From Oscillospiraceae bacterium (GTDB lineage: Bacteria > Bacillota > Clostridia > Oscillospirales > Acutalibacteraceae): a stretch of 61,453 bases of DNA. The stretch is from the NCBI GenBank assembly GCA_015065445.1, contig SVQF01000003.1, forward strand, positions 1 to 61,453. Reading direction: 5' to 3'. The translations under genes and the position numbers were made by a program. Under the pieces are notes generated by a model. That model had not been told where the DNA came from. It did not search any database and worked only from the letters and a program-made list of their open reading frames with translations. Shown here piece after piece: positions 49,477-57,969 of the stretch. Numbering within the stretch: the stretch's first letter is position 1; each line of letters begins with the position of its first letter.

Positions 49477-50973
49477 TTATTCGGCTCCTTTGTGCGTAAG
49501 TACAACGTAAACAGTTTTAAGCAGGATTTTTATGTCAAGACCGATAGACCACTCGTCTATGTACTGACAGTCGAGTTTTACAACCTCTTCAAAATCGGTA
49601 ATCTCACTTCTGCCGCTTGTCTGCCACATTCCCGAAATACCCGGTCGCATAGACAGACGGCGTTTGTGCCTGCTTTCGTATTGTTCAAATTCGTCAATCG
49701 TGGGCGGTCTTGTACCCACAAGGCTCATGTCGCCCCTCAGAACATTAAAGAACTGCGGAAGTTCGTCAATGCTGTATTTGCGGATGAACTTTCCTACTTT
49801 TGTAATCCTCGGATCGTCCTCCATCTTGAACATAAGCCCGTCCATTTTGTTGCCGTTTTCGAGTTCGTTTTTATGCTCTTCGGCGTCAACATACATCGAA
49901 CGGATTTTGTAAATGTTAAAAATTCTGCCGTTTTTTCCCACACGTTGCTGTTTGAATATCAGCGGACCGGGGGATTCTTTTTTCAGCGGAATTGAAACAA
50001 TTGCCATTACGGGCAGAGTAACAATGCAACCGATTACGGATACAACAATATCCGTAACTCTTTTTATGGCAAGAGCACCCGTGCTGTATGTAGCGGCAGC
50101 AAACGTTGCCATAGGATACCCTGCGTAAACCTTGCAGTTGATGTTGTCAAACTTGCTTTCGCTGAGCATTTCGCTAAGAACGGGGATGTGCAGATGCACC
50201 GTGATACCCATATCCTCAAGTTCTTCAACGATTTCCTGCACTTCGCTACTGTCGCTGTAATCGAGGTTTATAAACACCTCGTCAAGCGGAGCGGAGCGAA
50301 TCCAGTCCATATAGTTTCCGTCAGTTGACACAACGGGTATGTCGCATATGCTTTTTATACCTGTTTTGTTTCTTGGCTCAAGCACGCTATCAAATGAGCT
50401 GCCGGTCTGAAAAGCGGGAGCTTTTGCAGTGCTGTACTCTTTGTCAGCAAGCATAATACCCGAGATGTTAAGCGACCAGTCGTCTTTAATACCTCTTACA
50501 AAGTCCTCGGCAATATCGCTTGTGGTGATAATGCCCACAAGCGACGCCGTTCTGCTTTTTGTAAAGAATCCGGTAATCCACCGTTTGAGAAAATATCTTT
50601 CGGGTACAAGCAGTACAATATACACCAGATAGCCCGAAAGCAGCATATAACGTGAATCGACAATCGGGTTTTTAAGCAGCAGAATAACTGCCGAAAACAT
50701 AAGGTATGTAAGCGTTGCATTTCTGAACAGCGACATAAGTTCGAGCGAGCGGTTACGCTGTTTGATGTCGAGATTTGAGTAAAATCCGCTGTAAACCACT
50801 ATAAACGAAAACAGCAGAGACATAAAGTATCTCAGCCAGTCGTTGCCTGAGTATCCGCCTATACGGTAGATTACGAAGTGAAAAATAACGTATGAAATTG
50901 CGTTTGCAAGTACGAGGCACAACAGGTCTGAGAAAAATTCAAGCCAGAACTGTACCTTACCTCTTTTATTCAT
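49477..50973 (-). CDS. initiating undecaprenyl-phosphate sugar transferase (polyprenyl glycosylphosphotransferase, WbaP/CpsE type)
   Basis: 498 residues. Four to five N-terminal membrane helices, a central CoA-binding-like Rossmann region (about 130-270), a further helix (KRVTDIVVSVIGCIVTLPVMAI) and the catalytic C-terminus. Catalytic blocks: KKESPGPLIFKQQRVGKNGRIFNIYKIRSMY, RKYSIDELPQFFNVLRGDMSLVGTRPP and RPGISGMWQTSGRS. It transfers a sugar-1-phosphate to undecaprenyl phosphate, the first membrane step. 9 bp after the tyrosine kinase gene. Confidence 0.94.
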   Translation of the reverse strand: MNKRGKVQFWLEFFSDLLCLVLANAISYVIFHFVIYRIGGYSGNDWLRYFMSLLFSFIVVYSGFYSNLDIKQRNRSLELMSLFRNATLTYLMFSAVILLLKNPIVDSRYMLLSGYLVYIVLLVPERYFLKRWITGFFTKSRTASLVGIITTSDIAEDFVRGIKDDWSLNISGIMLADKEYSTAKAPAFQTGSSFDSVLEPRNKTGIKSICDIPVVSTDGNYMDWIRSAPLDEVFINLDYSDSSEVQEIVEELEDMGITVHLHIPVLSEMLSESKFDNINCKVYAGYPMATFAAATYSTGALAIKRVTDIVVSVIGCIVTLPVMAIVSIPLKKESPGPLIFKQQRVGKNGRIFNIYKIRSMYVDAEEHKNELENGNKMDGLMFKMEDDPRITKVGKFIRKYSIDELPQFFNVLRGDMSLVGTRPPTIDEFEQYESRHKRRLSMRPGISGMWQTSGRSEITDFEEVVKLDCQYIDEWSIGLDIKILLKTVYVVLTHKGAE

Positions 50974-50982
50974 TTAATCACC

Positions 50983-51738
50983 TTAATTATAATTATAGTT
51001 GTAGTTGTAATTGTAGTTATAATTGTATCTTCTGTAATAAGAATAATACTTCTTTTTGTCACTGCTTACGTCGTTGAGGATAAAACCGAGAATATCTGCG
51101 TCAATCTGTTCAAGATTTGAAACAGTGGTTTTAACATCGTTGATGTTTGTTGTGTCGGTTTTGATAATCAGAACGTAACCCGTAACCTTCTGTGCAAACA
51201 GGGTGGAGTCGGTAACAATATTAATCGGCGGCGTATCAATAAATACGCAGTCGTAATGCTCCTTAACAAAGCGGAGTAACTTGTCCATCCTCTCGGAAGA
51301 CAGCAGTTCCGCAGGGTTTGGCGGAATCTTGCCTGCCGTAAGCACCGAAAGGTTTTCAATAGGTGTTTTTGATACCGAAATGCTGTCGGTAAGCCCTGCA
51401 AGAATTTCCGAAAGACCGTTTTTAACGGGGATTGAAAACATTCTGTGCATCGTGGGGTTACGCATATCCGAGTCGATAACAAGCGTCTTTTTACCCATCT
51501 GTGCAAAACTGATTGCAAGGTTGATTGTATTGATAGTTTTACCGTTGTTGGCGGTGGGGCTTGTGATTACAAACACGGGACACTTTTCGCCCTGTTGCAA
51601 AAACATAAGATTTGTTCTGATAGAATTATAAGCCTCTTTTACCTGAAAGGAGGTATCGTTACTCAGAATTTTCGTGGGGTCCGCCTTGTTAAAGCCGTTG
51701 TTTTCGGCAAGCTTTCTTCTCTTACTTCTTTTGCTCAT
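50983..51738 (-). CDS. capsule tyrosine kinase (CpsD/CapB/Wze-like) with a (Tyr-Asn)7 tail
   Basis: 251 residues. BY-kinase cytoplasmic domain: ITSPTANNGKTINTINLAISFAQ (Walker A, in a divergent form), TLVIDSDMRNP (Walker A') and YDCVFIDTPPINIVTD (Walker B). It ends with KKKYYSYYRR followed by seven Tyr-Asn pairs, a tyrosine cluster of eleven residues that would be autophosphorylated. Codons for the repeat vary (TAC/TAT, AAC/AAT). The start is the ATG 9 nt after AAAGGAG, overlapping the wzz gene end by 17 bp. It works with the Wzz-like membrane partner to set chain length. No cognate phosphatase (CpsB) gene is in the operon. Confidence 0.92.
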   Translation of the reverse strand: MSKRSKRRKLAENNGFNKADPTKILSNDTSFQVKEAYNSIRTNLMFLQQGEKCPVFVITSPTANNGKTINTINLAISFAQMGKKTLVIDSDMRNPTMHRMFSIPVKNGLSEILAGLTDSISVSKTPIENLSVLTAGKIPPNPAELLSSERMDKLLRFVKEHYDCVFIDTPPINIVTDSTLFAQKVTGYVLIIKTDTTNINDVKTTVSNLEQIDADILGFILNDVSSDKKKYYSYYRRYNYNYNYNYNYNYN

Positions 51739-52537
51739 TAGATACATCTCCTTTCACGTCCTGAATACTTTTAAGCAGCGTTTCGCTCGGACGAGCCACA
51801 CCGTCGCTGCTGTCCGCTGTCTGAGCAGCGTATTTGCTGTTGTTTCCTTTTCCGTCAAGTCTCGGAACAGTGCCGAGAACGGGGATTTCAAACTCTCTTT
51901 CAAGGTCCTTAGCCTCGGTAATAGAGGTGTCAAATATCTCGTAAATAAAGAATGCGGCAAACGAAAGCACAAATCCGCCGAGAGCACCGAAGAGTATATT
52001 GCGTTTCAAATTCGGCGACGACGGTTCTTGCGGCACCTTTGCATAGTCAATAACTCTGATTCCGCCGCCCTCTACAATTTTAACAACCTCGTCGGGTGCA
52101 ATTCTTGCAACAGCGTTGGCAATTTTTTCAGCAGTGTTGGGGTCGTGGTGCTTAACAGTAACCGTAAACGCCTGTATGCCTTCAACCGCACCTGCCGAAA
52201 TGGAGTCCTTAATCTCCTGCGACGAGTTCATCTGCAGTTCTTTTGCCACCTTGTCGGTAACGGTGTCGCTCTTGATAATGTAAACGTAAAGTTCCGCAAG
52301 TTTTTCGGCAGCGTTAAGTTCCGAATCGGTGTATGTAGACGCCGTGTTTATTGCATCCGTGCTGCTTTTTGCGTAAAACTTTACCGTAGCGGTATAAGTT
52401 GGCGTAATAAAAAGCTGTGTAAATGTGCCAAGCAATACACCGCCAAGGATTGTTATGAGGAGAATGTATATAACCTTATTCCTCATCATATAAACTATTT
52501 TTCTTAAATCAATTTCAATTTCACGGTTTTCGTTCAT
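51722..52537 (-). CDS. Wzz-type chain-length regulator / kinase activator (CpsC-like)
   Basis: 271 residues. Membrane helix 1 is at about residues 20-42 (VIYILLITILGGVLLGTFTQLF) and helix 2 at about 178-200 (ILFGALGGFVLSFAAFFIYEIF), with an extracellular coiled domain between and a cytoplasmic tail after. It begins with the Wzz N-terminal IEIDLRKIVYMMRNKV. Start at ATG after CGGAGG. First gene of the polysaccharide operon, directly behind a consensus promoter. Its C-terminal tail would activate the following tyrosine kinase. Confidence 0.93.
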   Translation of the reverse strand: MNENREIEIDLRKIVYMMRNKVIYILLITILGGVLLGTFTQLFITPTYTATVKFYAKSSTDAINTASTYTDSELNAAEKLAELYVYIIKSDTVTDKVAKELQMNSSQEIKDSISAGAVEGIQAFTVTVKHHDPNTAEKIANAVARIAPDEVVKIVEGGGIRVIDYAKVPQEPSSPNLKRNILFGALGGFVLSFAAFFIYEIFDTSITEAKDLEREFEIPVLGTVPRLDGKGNNSKYAAQTADSSDGVARPSETLLKSIQDVKGDVSNEQKK

Positions 52538-52595
52538 TGTAAACCTCCGTCTGAAAATTTTTCGCTGCATGGCAGGACATAAAGATACATAATGT

Positions 52596-52624
52596 ATTAT
52601 AGCAACTATAAGCTTTAAAGTCAA
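52596..52624 (-). promoter_or_regulatory. sigma-A promoter of the 15 kb polysaccharide operon
   Basis: Minus strand TTGACT (52619-52624), 17 bp spacer, perfect TATAAT (52596-52601). It is the only clear promoter found for the 14 closely packed genes down to 37628. Confidence 0.75.
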
Positions 52625-52649
52625 TTATATTTATATAATTATAATATAT

Positions 52650-52681
52650 AAAAAATGCCAGCCGAGGAAACGGCTGACATT
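52650..52681 (-). terminator. intrinsic terminator of the Dabb gene
   Basis: On the minus strand TGTCAGCCG/CGGCTGGCA stem followed by TTTTTTA. Confidence 0.85.
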
Positions 52682-52694
52682 ACTGCTTTAGTTT

Positions 52695-52985
52695 TCATAT
52701 ATTATAGTCAACAGCAATCGAACTTTCGCAAACACTGTGCATATGCTCCTTAACAACCGAGCAGTGATAATGGTCGTTCTGATATGCGTCAAGTTCGGCT
52801 TCGTCTTTTATAACGACCTGAAGAATTATGTCGTAAGACCTTGCCGAGTGCAAAAAGTCCGTGCCTACTTCTATTGACTGAATCTGCGGCACCTTGCCCT
52901 CCATAGAGCGAAGAATATCAGCCGCTCTGTTTACCTCTTCGGCAGAGTTATCTTTGAGTTTAAAGCAAACTATGTGTTTAATCAT
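52695..52985 (-). CDS. Dabb (stress-responsive A/B barrel) domain protein
   Basis: 96 residues, a single dimeric alpha/beta-barrel domain. Typical features: start MIKHIVCFKLKD with the His-x3-Phe pattern, IEVGTDFLHSARSYDIILQVVIKDEAELDAYQNDHYHCSVVKEH. Domain members range from plant stress proteins to polyketide cyclases, and small bacterial ones are of unknown role. Located between the RNase Y terminator and the capsule promoter and separated by terminators on both sides, so probably an independent unit with readthrough from rny. Confidence 0.87.
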   Translation of the reverse strand: MIKHIVCFKLKDNSAEEVNRAADILRSMEGKVPQIQSIEVGTDFLHSARSYDIILQVVIKDEAELDAYQNDHYHCSVVKEHMHSVCESSIAVDYNI

Positions 52986-52999
52986 ACGGTTTTCCTTTC

Positions 53000-53028
53000 C
53001 AAAAAAGAGCGGATTGCTCCGCTCTTTG
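53000..53028 (-). terminator. intrinsic terminator of rny
   Basis: AAAGAGCGGA/TCCGCTCTTT stem; minus-strand side followed by TTTTGG. Confidence 0.85.
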
Positions 53029-53033
53029 ATTCA

Positions 53034-54593
53034 TTATTTTGCAATATCGGATGTTCTGCTTTCACGGATGATGTTAACCTTAATCTGTCCGGGGTAGTCC
53101 ATTTCATCCTCGATACGCTTAACAATTTCTCTTGCAACAAGAGGCATTTTGCTGTCGTCAATAACTTCGGGTTTAACCATAACTCTGACTTCACGTCCTG
53201 CCTGAATTGCGTATGCCTTTTCAACACCCTCAAAGCTTGATGAAATCTCTTCAAGCTGCTGCAGACGTTTGATATAATTTTCGATATTTTCACGTCTTGC
53301 ACCGGGTCTTGCAGCGGAAACTGCGTCAGCAGCCTGTACAAGTGCAGCAACTACCGTTTTGCATTCAACATCGCCGTGGTGAGCCTGAATAGCGTGAACG
53401 ATTGCCTCGTTTTCTTTGTACTTGCGGGCGTATTCAACGCCGAGTGCAATATGGCTGCCCTCCATCTCGTGGTCAACAGCCTTACCGATGTCGTGAAGAA
53501 GACCCGCACGTCTTGCCTGCTTTTCGTCAACACCGAGTTCAGCAGCCATAAGACCTGCAATATATGATACTTCAAGCGAGTGCTTGAGTACGCTCTGACC
53601 GTAGGATGTGCGGTACTTGAGCTTGCCGAGCAGTTTAACAAGTTCGGGGTGGATAGAGCCGCAGTTTGCACTGATAACAGCCTTTTCACCCTCTGCCTTG
53701 ATAGTCTGCTCAACTTCTTTTTTGGACTTTTCGTACATTTCCTCAATTCTGGTCGGGTGAATTCTGCCGTCCTGAATGAGTTTTTCGAGTGTAAGTCTTG
53801 CGATTTCACGCCTTACGGGGTCAAACGCACTTACTGTGATTGCTTCAGGTGTGTCGTCAATAATGAGTTCTGCACCTGTGATTTGTTCGATAGAGCGGAT
53901 GTTTCTGCCCTCTCGACCGATAATCCTGCCCTTCATATCGTCCGAAGGGAGCGAAACAACGTAAACCGTTGTTTCTGCTGTGTGGTCAGCCGCACAGCGT
54001 TGAATAGCGGTACCGATGATTTCTCTTGCCAGAACATCGCTCTGGTCACGAATCATCTGCTCGTATTCAAGAATACGCTTGCTCTTTTCTACGTCAAGCT
54101 CTGCCTCAAGGGACTGCATAAGTTGCTTTTTAGCGTCCTCCTGCGACAAGCCCGATATTCTTTCAAGCATATCAAACTGGCTTTTCTTGATGCCATCGAT
54201 TTCAAGTAACTTTTCATCAACCTGCTTAAGCTTTTCGCTTAAATGTTCACTTTTTGATTCGAGATTGTCAGCTCTTTTGTCAAGATACTCTTCACGCTGA
54301 TTAAGTCTCTTTTCCTGACGCTGAACTTCGTTTCGTCTTTCACGAATTTCTTTGTCTGCGTCTGAACGAAGTTTGTGAATTTCTTCTTTAACTTCAATAA
54401 GCTGAGCCTTTTTTGAAGACTCCGCCTCTGCCAAAGCGTCGTTAATAATCTTTTTTGCCTGCTGCTGAGCAGATTCCTTGTCGTTTAAGGCTTTCTTTTC
54501 TTTTATAATCTCGCCGATTACAATACCAAGAGCACCGAAAGCAGCGGCAACAATAACGACTACAATAACAAATACTGAAATACTTACTGTCAT
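53034..54593 (-). CDS. rny: ribonuclease Y
   Basis: Membrane-anchored endoribonuclease that starts decay of many mRNAs in Firmicutes. 519 residues: N-terminal membrane helix (about 5-25), long coiled coil (about 30-190), KH domain with [30 protein letters not shown] (about 215-245) and HD domain with [17 protein letters not shown] (about 365-381), where His-Asp binds the metals. The C-terminus [22 protein letters not shown]-like block matches family ends. AGGAGG site 10 nt before the ATG. Its own consensus promoter is divergent from the ABC transporter gene. Confidence 0.96.
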   Translation of the reverse strand: MTVSISVFVIVVVIVAAAFGALGIVIGEIIKEKKALNDKESAQQQAKKIINDALAEAESSKKAQLIEVKEEIHKLRSDADKEIRERRNEVQRQEKRLNQREEYLDKRADNLESKSEHLSEKLKQVDEKLLEIDGIKKSQFDMLERISGLSQEDAKKQLMQSLEAELDVEKSKRILEYEQMIRDQSDVLAREIIGTAIQRCAADHTAETTVYVVSLPSDDMKGRIIGREGRNIRSIEQITGAELIIDDTPEAITVSAFDPVRREIARLTLEKLIQDGRIHPTRIEEMYEKSKKEVEQTIKAEGEKAVISANCGSIHPELVKLLGKLKYRTSYGQSVLKHSLEVSYIAGLMAAELGVDEKQARRAGLLHDIGKAVDHEMEGSHIALGVEYARKYKENEAIVHAIQAHHGDVECKTVVAALVQAADAVSAARPGARRENIENYIKRLQQLEEISSSFEGVEKAYAIQAGREVRVMVKPEVIDDSKMPLVAREIVKRIEDEMDYPGQIKVNIIRESRTSDIAK

Positions 54594-54740
54594 ATCAATA
54601 GCACCTCCTTCTGTTTTTAGATTTTTCCATAACTTTTTAATTCAAATAATCATCAGAAAAGGTACAGTTTTATGCAATTTAAAGCCCTGTACACCGTTGT
54701 TTTCAGCCACAAAAACAGCGGTATATAGAATTTCCACTAT

Positions 54741-54769
54741 ATATTACACCTATATCTTGTATTTGTCAA
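54741..54769 (-). promoter_or_regulatory. sigma-A promoter of rny
   Basis: Minus strand TTGACA (54764-54769), 17 bp spacer, TAATAT (54741-54746), leaving a leader of about 140 nt in which I see no further structure of note. Confidence 0.7.
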
Positions 54770-54898
54770 GAAATTAAACAAGTTTGCTCAACATATTTAC
54801 AATTTGATAACATTTTTAATTGTCCGTGCGGCGAGCACTTTGACAAGGCAGGCAAATATGTATCTCTGCTTCGCCTCAAACAATATTAGAAAAAGTTA

Positions 54899-54927
54899 TT
54901 GACTTTAACGCTTTTATGTGCTAAACT
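54899..54927 (+). promoter_or_regulatory. sigma-A promoter of the ABC substrate-binding protein gene
   Basis: TTGACT (54899-54904), 17 bp spacer, TAAACT (54922-54927). No T-box, TRAP-like or riboswitch signal was recognised in the short leader. Confidence 0.6.
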
Positions 54928-54969
54928 GTGTTTTGCAATCCCAAATAAAAAATTGAAGGAGATTTACAA

Positions 54970-56031
54970 ATGAAAAAAATTGTAAAAAGATTATTGGCGG
55001 CTTGCCTTACTGTAGCTCTTGTTGCGGCAGTATTTGCAGGATGCAGCGGCGGAAAAGACAGTAAAAACGGCGGCAGCGATGCTGCAACAATCGGTCTTTT
55101 CTACTGTTCAGCAGAGGCTAACTCAAAGTATCAGGTAGAAAAAATCAGTGAAGAGTTGTCAAAACTCGGTTATGAAACAAAAGAATATTCTTTTGCTGAC
55201 TCTAACGACCTTGCAACAGTTCTTAACACAGCTGTTTCGGAATGTAAGGCAATCTATGTTCCTACAGATAACACCTGTGCAAGCAACGCAGAGCTTATCA
55301 ACAACATCTGCGAGCCAAAAGGTATTCCTGTAATCGCAGGCGAAGAGGGCATTTGCGAAGGTTGCGGCGTGGCAACACTTTCTATTTCTTACTATGACCT
55401 CGGCGTTGTAACAGGTAAGATGGCTTACGAAGTTCTTGTTAACGGTGCAGACATCAAGACAATGGACATTTCGTATGTTGACGCTTCAACACTTGTTAAA
55501 AAGTATGTTTCTGACAGAGCAGACAAACTCGGCATCAAGGTTCCCGAAGGATTTGTTGCAATCGGCGGTGACGCTGCAGTAGCAGAAAACAAACTCCCGA
55601 GCGACCTTCCTTCATACACCGGCGACAAGGTATTCAACATCGGTATCTGCCAGCTTGTACAGCACCCTGCACTTGACGCAGCAACACAGGGCTTTATGGA
55701 CTCTTTAACACAGATGCTCGGCAAAGACCACGTTAAATTTGACAATCAGAACGCATCAGGCGATTCTGCAACCTGTGCAACAATCGTTAACCAGTTTGTA
55801 TCAAAGAACGTCGATTTAATTCTTGCCAACGCAACTCCTGCACTTCAGGCTGCAGTTTCTGCAACACAGACAATTCCGATTCTCGGTACATCTGTAACAG
55901 AATACGGCGTAGCTCTTGACATCAAGGACTTTGACGGAAAAACAGGCATTAATGTTTCGGGTACATCAGACCTTGCACCGCTTGACCAGCAGGCTGCTTT
56001 ATTCGAAGAACTTAATATTGCTAAAGGTTAA
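54970..56031 (+). CDS. ABC transporter substrate-binding lipoprotein, TrpX-like, circularly permuted
   Basis: 353 residues. Lipoprotein signal with lipobox FAGC (Cys25). In TrpX-type proteins (ABC_sub_bind family) the order is an N-lobe block G-I-Q-HPALD...NAxGD...ATPAxQ...GTSD, followed by a C-lobe block GxLYxSxExNS...VDAIYVPTDNT...G..YYDLG..TGKMA...LGIKVPE. Here the C-lobe block comes first (residues about 40-195: IGLFYCSAEANS, AIYVPTDNT, YYDLGVVTGKMA, LGIKVPEGF). A linker of about 25 residues follows, and then the N-lobe block (221-353: IGICQLVQHPALDAA, NASGD, ANATPALQAA, NVSGTSDLAPL) ending where the hinge would be. Both halves are complete, in one frame and one signal-bearing protein. 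The gene precedes permease and ATPase genes, so it should be the functional binding protein. Tryptophan or another aromatic compound is the likely ligand class, by family. Confidence 0.9.
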   Translation: MKKIVKRLLAACLTVALVAAVFAGCSGGKDSKNGGSDAATIGLFYCSAEANSKYQVEKISEELSKLGYETKEYSFADSNDLATVLNTAVSECKAIYVPTDNTCASNAELINNICEPKGIPVIAGEEGICEGCGVATLSISYYDLGVVTGKMAYEVLVNGADIKTMDISYVDASTLVKKYVSDRADKLGIKVPEGFVAIGGDAAVAENKLPSDLPSYTGDKVFNIGICQLVQHPALDAATQGFMDSLTQMLGKDHVKFDNQNASGDSATCATIVNQFVSKNVDLILANATPALQAAVSATQTIPILGTSVTEYGVALDIKDFDGKTGINVSGTSDLAPLDQQAALFEELNIAKG

Positions 56032-56053
56032 TTTGTAAAAATAAGTTAATCGG

Positions 56054-56095
56054 TAATGGCAACGGGATTATTATCTTGTTGCCATTATTTTTAAG
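56054..56095 (+). terminator. intrinsic terminator between the binding protein and permease genes
   Basis: TAATGGCAAC/GTTGCCATTA stem followed by TTTTTAAG. It would let the binding protein be made in excess over the permease. Confidence 0.75.
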
Positions 56096-56109
56096 TTTTT
56101 AATTTTTGT

Positions 56110-56138
56110 TTGCAAATCTCGGCAAATTGTAGTATAAT
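56110..56138 (+). promoter_or_regulatory. second promoter, for permease and ATPase genes
   Basis: TTGCAA (56110-56115), 17 bp spacer, perfect TATAAT (56133-56138). Confidence 0.6.
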
Positions 56139-56192
56139 ACTGCATCATACTTAACTTATACGGTTTAGCAACAGAAAGGTTATGGTGGTTTT

Positions 56193-57098
56193 ATGGGTTC
56201 ATTACTTGCATCAATGCCCGGTGCCGTTGCGTACGGCATAATCTGGGGTATGATGGCAATCGGCGTATATATTACCTTCAGAGTACTTGATATCGCCGAC
56301 CTTACGGTTGACGGCTCAATGGCGACTGGCGGCATCGTGCTTGCGGTTCTTGTAAAGAACGGTGTTAATATATACCTCGCAGTTGCAGTCGCATTTTTAG
56401 TAGGCTGTTTATCAGGCCTTGTAACAGGTATTTTTCACACGTTTTTCGGCATACCTGCAATACTTGCGGGTATCCTTACGCAGCTTAGTCTGTATTCCGT
56501 TAACCTCAGAATATCGGACAAAAACTCAAACGTGCCTGTAAGTGCAAGAAATTTAAGTCACATTCTTCTTACATCGGGCGATAACAAAAAATCAATAATA
56601 ATCGGCATTATTTTTGCGGTTGTGCTGATTGTGCTTTTGTACTGGTTCTTCGGCACAGAGTTCGGCTCTTCGGTCAGAGCAACGGGCTGCAATCAGGCAA
56701 TGGCAAGGGCAAACGGTATCAACACAAGGTTTAACGTAATCTTCGGTCTTGTTCTTTCTAACGGTATAGTTGCACTTTCGGGTGCTCTTTACGCTCAGTA
56801 TCAGGGCTTTGCAGATATTAATATGGGACGTGGTGCAATCGTAATCGGTCTTGCAGCCGTAATTGTCGGCGAGGTTGTTCTCGGCAAGATTTTCCGCAAT
56901 TTTGCACTAACGCTCGTTTCGGTTGTATTCGGCGGTATTATTTACTATATCGTTCAGAATATCGTTGTATGGATGGGTCTGGATGCAAACGACCTCAAAC
57001 TTCTTTCGGCAGTTCTTGTTGCACTCTTCCTCGGACTCCCGTACTGGAAAGGCATATTAGCCTCAAAAAGAGTTAAGAATAAGGAGGTTAAAGAATAA
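56193..57098 (+). CDS. ABC transporter permease (TrpY-like, BPD_transp_2 family)
   Basis: 301 residues, about 8-9 membrane helices. The start GAVAYGIIWGMMAIGVYITFRVLDIADLTVDGSMATGG is characteristic of the permeases paired with ABC_sub_bind proteins. The block GSSVRATGCNQAMARANGINTRFNVIFGLVLSNGIVALSGALYAQYQGFADINMGRGAIVIGLAAVIVGE contains the conserved cytoplasmic coupling loop. It is separated from the binding protein gene by a terminator plus promoter and overlaps the ATPase gene by one base (TAATG). Confidence 0.9.
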   Translation: MGSLLASMPGAVAYGIIWGMMAIGVYITFRVLDIADLTVDGSMATGGIVLAVLVKNGVNIYLAVAVAFLVGCLSGLVTGIFHTFFGIPAILAGILTQLSLYSVNLRISDKNSNVPVSARNLSHILLTSGDNKKSIIIGIIFAVVLIVLLYWFFGTEFGSSVRATGCNQAMARANGINTRFNVIFGLVLSNGIVALSGALYAQYQGFADINMGRGAIVIGLAAVIVGEVVLGKIFRNFALTLVSVVFGGIIYYIVQNIVVWMGLDANDLKLLSAVLVALFLGLPYWKGILASKRVKNKEVKE

Positions 57099-57895
57099 TG
57101 CTTGAAATCAAAAACGTTCACAAAACCTTTAACCCCGGCACTATCAATGAAAAAAAGGCACTTAACGGTATCGACCTTGTGCTCAATGAGGGCGACTTCG
57201 TAACCGTCATCGGCGGTAACGGTGCAGGCAAATCAACAATGCTTAATATGGTTGCGGGCGTTTATCCCGTGGACTGCGGAAGCATTACAATCGACGGCGT
57301 TGACGTTACCAAACTTCCCGAACACAAAAGGGCAAAGTATATAGGCAGAGTGTTCCAGGACCCTATGACGGGTACCGCAGCCAATATGCAGATTATCGAA
57401 AACCTTGCCCTCGCATCAAGACGTGGGCAGTTCAGAGGGCTTGGCCCCGGCGTTCGCCGTAAGGAAAAAGAACAACTCAGAGAAATGCTTTCGCATCTTG
57501 ACCTCGGACTTGAGGACAGACTAACCTCTAAGGTTGGACTTCTTTCGGGCGGCCAGCGTCAGGCAATCACTCTGCTTATGGCAACACTCAAAAAGCCAAA
57601 GCTCCTTTTGCTCGACGAGCACACTGCGGCTCTTGACCCCAAGACCGCCAAAAAGGTGCTTGACCTTACCGAAAAGATTGTCAGCGAAAACAACCTCACA
57701 ACCATAATGATTACTCACAATATGCGTGACGCAATCAACATCGGCAACCGCCTTGTTATGATGAATAACGGCAAAATAATTTACGATGTTTCGGGTGAGG
57801 AAAAGAAGAGCCTTCACAAATCCGACCTGCTTGAAAAGTTCAAGACAGGGGCAGGCGAAGACCTCGAAAACGACAGAATGCTCCTTGCAGAATAA
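57098..57895 (+). CDS. ABC transporter ATP-binding protein (TrpZ-like)
   Basis: 265 residues. Walker A GGNGAGKSTMLN (about residues 38-49), Q-loop in VFQDPMTGT, signature LSGGQRQAITLLM (about 148-160), Walker B KLLLLDEHTAALDP and switch His in MITHNM. The residues after the signature (Leu-Leu-Asp-Glu-His) are as in ATPases of the TrpZ/YnjD type. Couples ATP hydrolysis to uptake through the preceding permease. AAGGAGGT ribosome site. Terminator follows immediately. Confidence 0.94.
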   Translation: MLEIKNVHKTFNPGTINEKKALNGIDLVLNEGDFVTVIGGNGAGKSTMLNMVAGVYPVDCGSITIDGVDVTKLPEHKRAKYIGRVFQDPMTGTAANMQIIENLALASRRGQFRGLGPGVRRKEKEQLREMLSHLDLGLEDRLTSKVGLLSGGQRQAITLLMATLKKPKLLLLDEHTAALDPKTAKKVLDLTEKIVSENNLTTIMITHNMRDAINIGNRLVMMNNGKIIYDVSGEEKKSLHKSDLLEKFKTGAGEDLENDRMLLAE

Positions 57896-57925
57896 AAAGA
57901 ACGCCCCAAGGGGCGTTCTTTTTAT
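57894..57925 (+). terminator. intrinsic terminator of the ABC transporter operon
   Basis: AAAAAGAACGCCCC/GGGGCGTTCTTTTT with an AA loop. A heptamer repeat array begins 3 bp later. Confidence 0.92.
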
Positions 57926-57927
57926 TA

Positions 57928-57969
57928 GACTCAAGACTCAAGACTCAAGGCTCAAGGCTCAAGACTCAA
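57928..57969. repeat. heptanucleotide tandem repeat, six units of G(A/G)CTCAA
   Basis: Units: four GACTCAA and two GGCTCAA, in the order A,A,A,G,G,A. It is the reverse complement of the TTGAGTC array at 7689-7716. The last two units overlap the end of the minus-strand LtrA-like gene and supply its final codons and stop. Confidence 0.9.

Noticed and set aside
37628-52624. Horizontal-transfer signature such as flanking insertion sequences around the capsule operon.
   Set aside because: No transposase, integrase, tRNA or direct repeats were found at either border; only wzy looks compositionally different by eye.
53580-54209. Long open frame on the plus strand opposite rny, and similar long antisense frames opposite fumC, iolB, metH and capsule genes.
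   Set aside because: They lack ribosome sites and recognisable domains and are rich in Cys, Arg and Val in a way typical of antisense of real coding sequence.
57928-57969. Short regularly repeated units as a CRISPR array.
   Set aside because: Units are 7 bp, contiguous and without spacers, and no cas genes are in the window.
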